From a virus: 23,881 bases of DNA. Position 1 is the stretch's first letter, and each line of letters begins with the position of its first letter. The DNA lies in IMG/VR virus record IMGVR_UViG_3300008267_002076, positions 1 through 23,881 of that record; one strand, 5' to 3'. A program made the position numbers and the translations under genes. Positions 22,751-23,881 of the stretch are shown here, piece by piece. Below the pieces are notes generated by a model, which did no database searches, was not told the origin of the DNA, and worked only from the letters and a program-made list of their open reading frames with translations.

Positions 22751-23881
22751 ATGAGTAAAAATAAAAATTTCGAATATTTGGGTAGTGGATTTCAGTTACA
22801 ATTATTAAACCAATTGGTACTTGATAAGAACTTCGCAAGATCAATCATTGATGTTATAAGTGTAAATTATTTTGAAAATAAGTATTTTAAGTTAATCATT
22901 CAGATGATTAAGGAATATTATTCGAAATATGAACATGTTCCAACTTTTGATACATTAGAACAAATTACCAAAGCTGAATTACAACAAGAATCAGCATCAA
23001 AAATCGTATTGGATACGATTAAAAATGTTAAGGAAGTTACCATTGAGGGTGCTGAGTTTGTTCAAGAAAAAGCGACAAAATTCTGTAAACAACAAGAGTT
23101 ACAAAAGGCTATGAATAACGCTCAAAAAATCATCGATGGTGGTGAGTTTGAGAATTATGATAAGGTTGAAGGGTTGGTGAGAAGTGCATTACAAGTTGGT
23201 GAAAGAGAAGAGGGTTTGACCAATGTATTTTCCAATTTGGACGATGTATTAAATGAAGATTATCGTCATCCAATACCAATGGGTATTTCAGGTATTGATC
23301 GGTTGTTAAAGGGGGGTTTGGCTAAAGGTGAGATTGGTGTTATTCTTGCTCCGACGGGTGTTGGGAAGAAGGTTGATGAGATTAAGTCGACAATGCCAAA
23401 TCAATTGATTCTTCAAAAATTATCTTCAGATTCATTGACAATGGGACAAATAAAAAATATCATTAGGAAGATGATTGCCGATGGTATTAAACTGGATATG
23501 GTAACCTTGGATTATATCGATTGTGTATTACCCGACAAAAACTTGGGTGATGAATGGAAATCTGAGGGGACAGTTATTAGAGGATTTGAATCCATGTGTC
23601 ACGAATTAAACTTGGTAGGATGGGCGGCAACCCAAACTGGTAGAGCGGGGATTTCAGCCGAAGTTGTAACCACCGATCAAATGGGGGGTTCAATTAAGAA
23701 GGCTCAAGTTGGTCACGTTATTATAACGGTTGCTAAAACACTTCAACAAAAAGAAGCAAAACTTGCAACAATGGCGATAACAAAGTCTCGTATTGGTGAT
23801 GATGGGATTGTTTTTGAGAATTGTAAATTTGATAATGGAATGTTGGAAATCGACACTGAAAGTTCTGTAACGTTTTTAGGT
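22751..23881 (+). CDS. 41: Replicative DNA helicase, gp41/DnaB-like, partial and with internal deletion
   Basis: At least 377 residues, open at the window edge. The N-terminal domain (about 1-165) is helical as in DnaB-family helicases. The RecA-like domain starts MGISGIDRLLKGGLAKGEIG and has P-loop APTGVGK with Lys206. The next residue is Lys instead of Ser/Thr, and the protein continues KVDEIKSTMPNQLILQKL. In gp41-like proteins that segment should come 70-85 residues later, after the H1a motif with its catalytic Glu. Later motifs are present: Walker B-like MVTLDYIDCV, WAATQTGRAG (H3-like Gln) and MAITKSRIGDDG (H4-like). As written the protein lacks the P-loop Ser/Thr and the catalytic Glu, so it should not hydrolyse ATP. 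Either the gene is damaged in this genome or about 210-250 bp were lost in assembly at about 23368. Confidence 0.8.
   Translation, partial: MSKNKNFEYLGSGFQLQLLNQLVLDKNFARSIIDVISVNYFENKYFKLIIQMIKEYYSKYEHVPTFDTLEQITKAELQQESASKIVLDTIKNVKEVTIEGAEFVQEKATKFCKQQELQKAMNNAQKIIDGGEFENYDKVEGLVRSALQVGEREEGLTNVFSNLDDVLNEDYRHPIPMGISGIDRLLKGGLAKGEIGVILAPTGVGKKVDEIKSTMPNQLILQKLSSDSLTMGQIKNIIRKMIADGIKLDMVTLDYIDCVLPDKNLGDEWKSEGTVIRGFESMCHELNLVGWAATQTGRAGISAEVVTTDQMGGSIKKAQVGHVIITVAKTLQQKEAKLATMAITKSRIGDDGIVFENCKFDNGMLEIDTESSVTFLG

Noticed and set aside
1-23881. tRNA genes, integrase or attachment sites.
   Set aside because: No cloverleaf-like segment with TTCGANNC context in the short intergenic gaps, and no integrase or att-like repeat pair was seen.

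Overview
This window is about 24 kb of a strongly AT-rich, T4-like contractile-tail phage genome. Every supported gene lies on the + strand. The host is most likely a member of the Bacteroidota. The start codons have A/T-rich leaders without a Shine-Dalgarno sequence, and the single-strand DNA-binding protein gene is preceded by a TTTG-N20-TATCTTTA element close to the Bacteroidota sigma-A promoter consensus. I see no tRNA or rRNA gene and no bacterial housekeeping gene.

Layout. (1) 25-984: a nuclease-like protein with a short N-terminal tag, closed by a strong terminator. (2) 1080-8907: tail and baseplate module. It holds a gp26-like tail-assembly chaperone with a hidden C-terminal extension reached by an apparent +1 frameshift (gp51-like), a tape-measure protein, a 1558-residue baseplate/tube protein with an embedded OmpA-like domain, and gp53. 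(3) 8897-15139: a 2080-residue baseplate/hub protein ending in a lysozyme-like domain. (4) 15155-18024: accessory region with three tandem paralogues, a regular 67-bp-period repeat array derived from their 3' ends, a small hypothetical gene, a Pro/Ala-rich coiled-coil protein and a more distant relative of the paralogues. (5) 18143-23881: DNA replication and recombination module with a gp32-like SSB, UvsX recombinase, a ribbon-helix-helix protein overlapping a homing-endonuclease-like gene, a FEN/RNase H-type 5' nuclease, an unknown gene, and a gp41/DnaB-like helicase that runs off the window.

The most interesting features are these. Six proteins share a short basic N-terminal helix ending in (I/L)-x-E, the form of a T4 gp21-type capsid-targeting and cleavage signal; they may be packaged in the head and injected. 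The paralogue cluster is followed by identical 36-bp repeats separated by 31-nt variable segments, which look like alternative C-terminal tails (CRISPR-like in geometry, but coding in origin). The tail chaperone appears to use a UUU-UUC +1 slip to join gp26-like and gp51-like parts. The helicase is missing about 70-80 residues right after its P-loop Lys, so it is either a real deletion or an assembly error. Functions of the accessory proteins are unknown; their role as injected effectors is inference.
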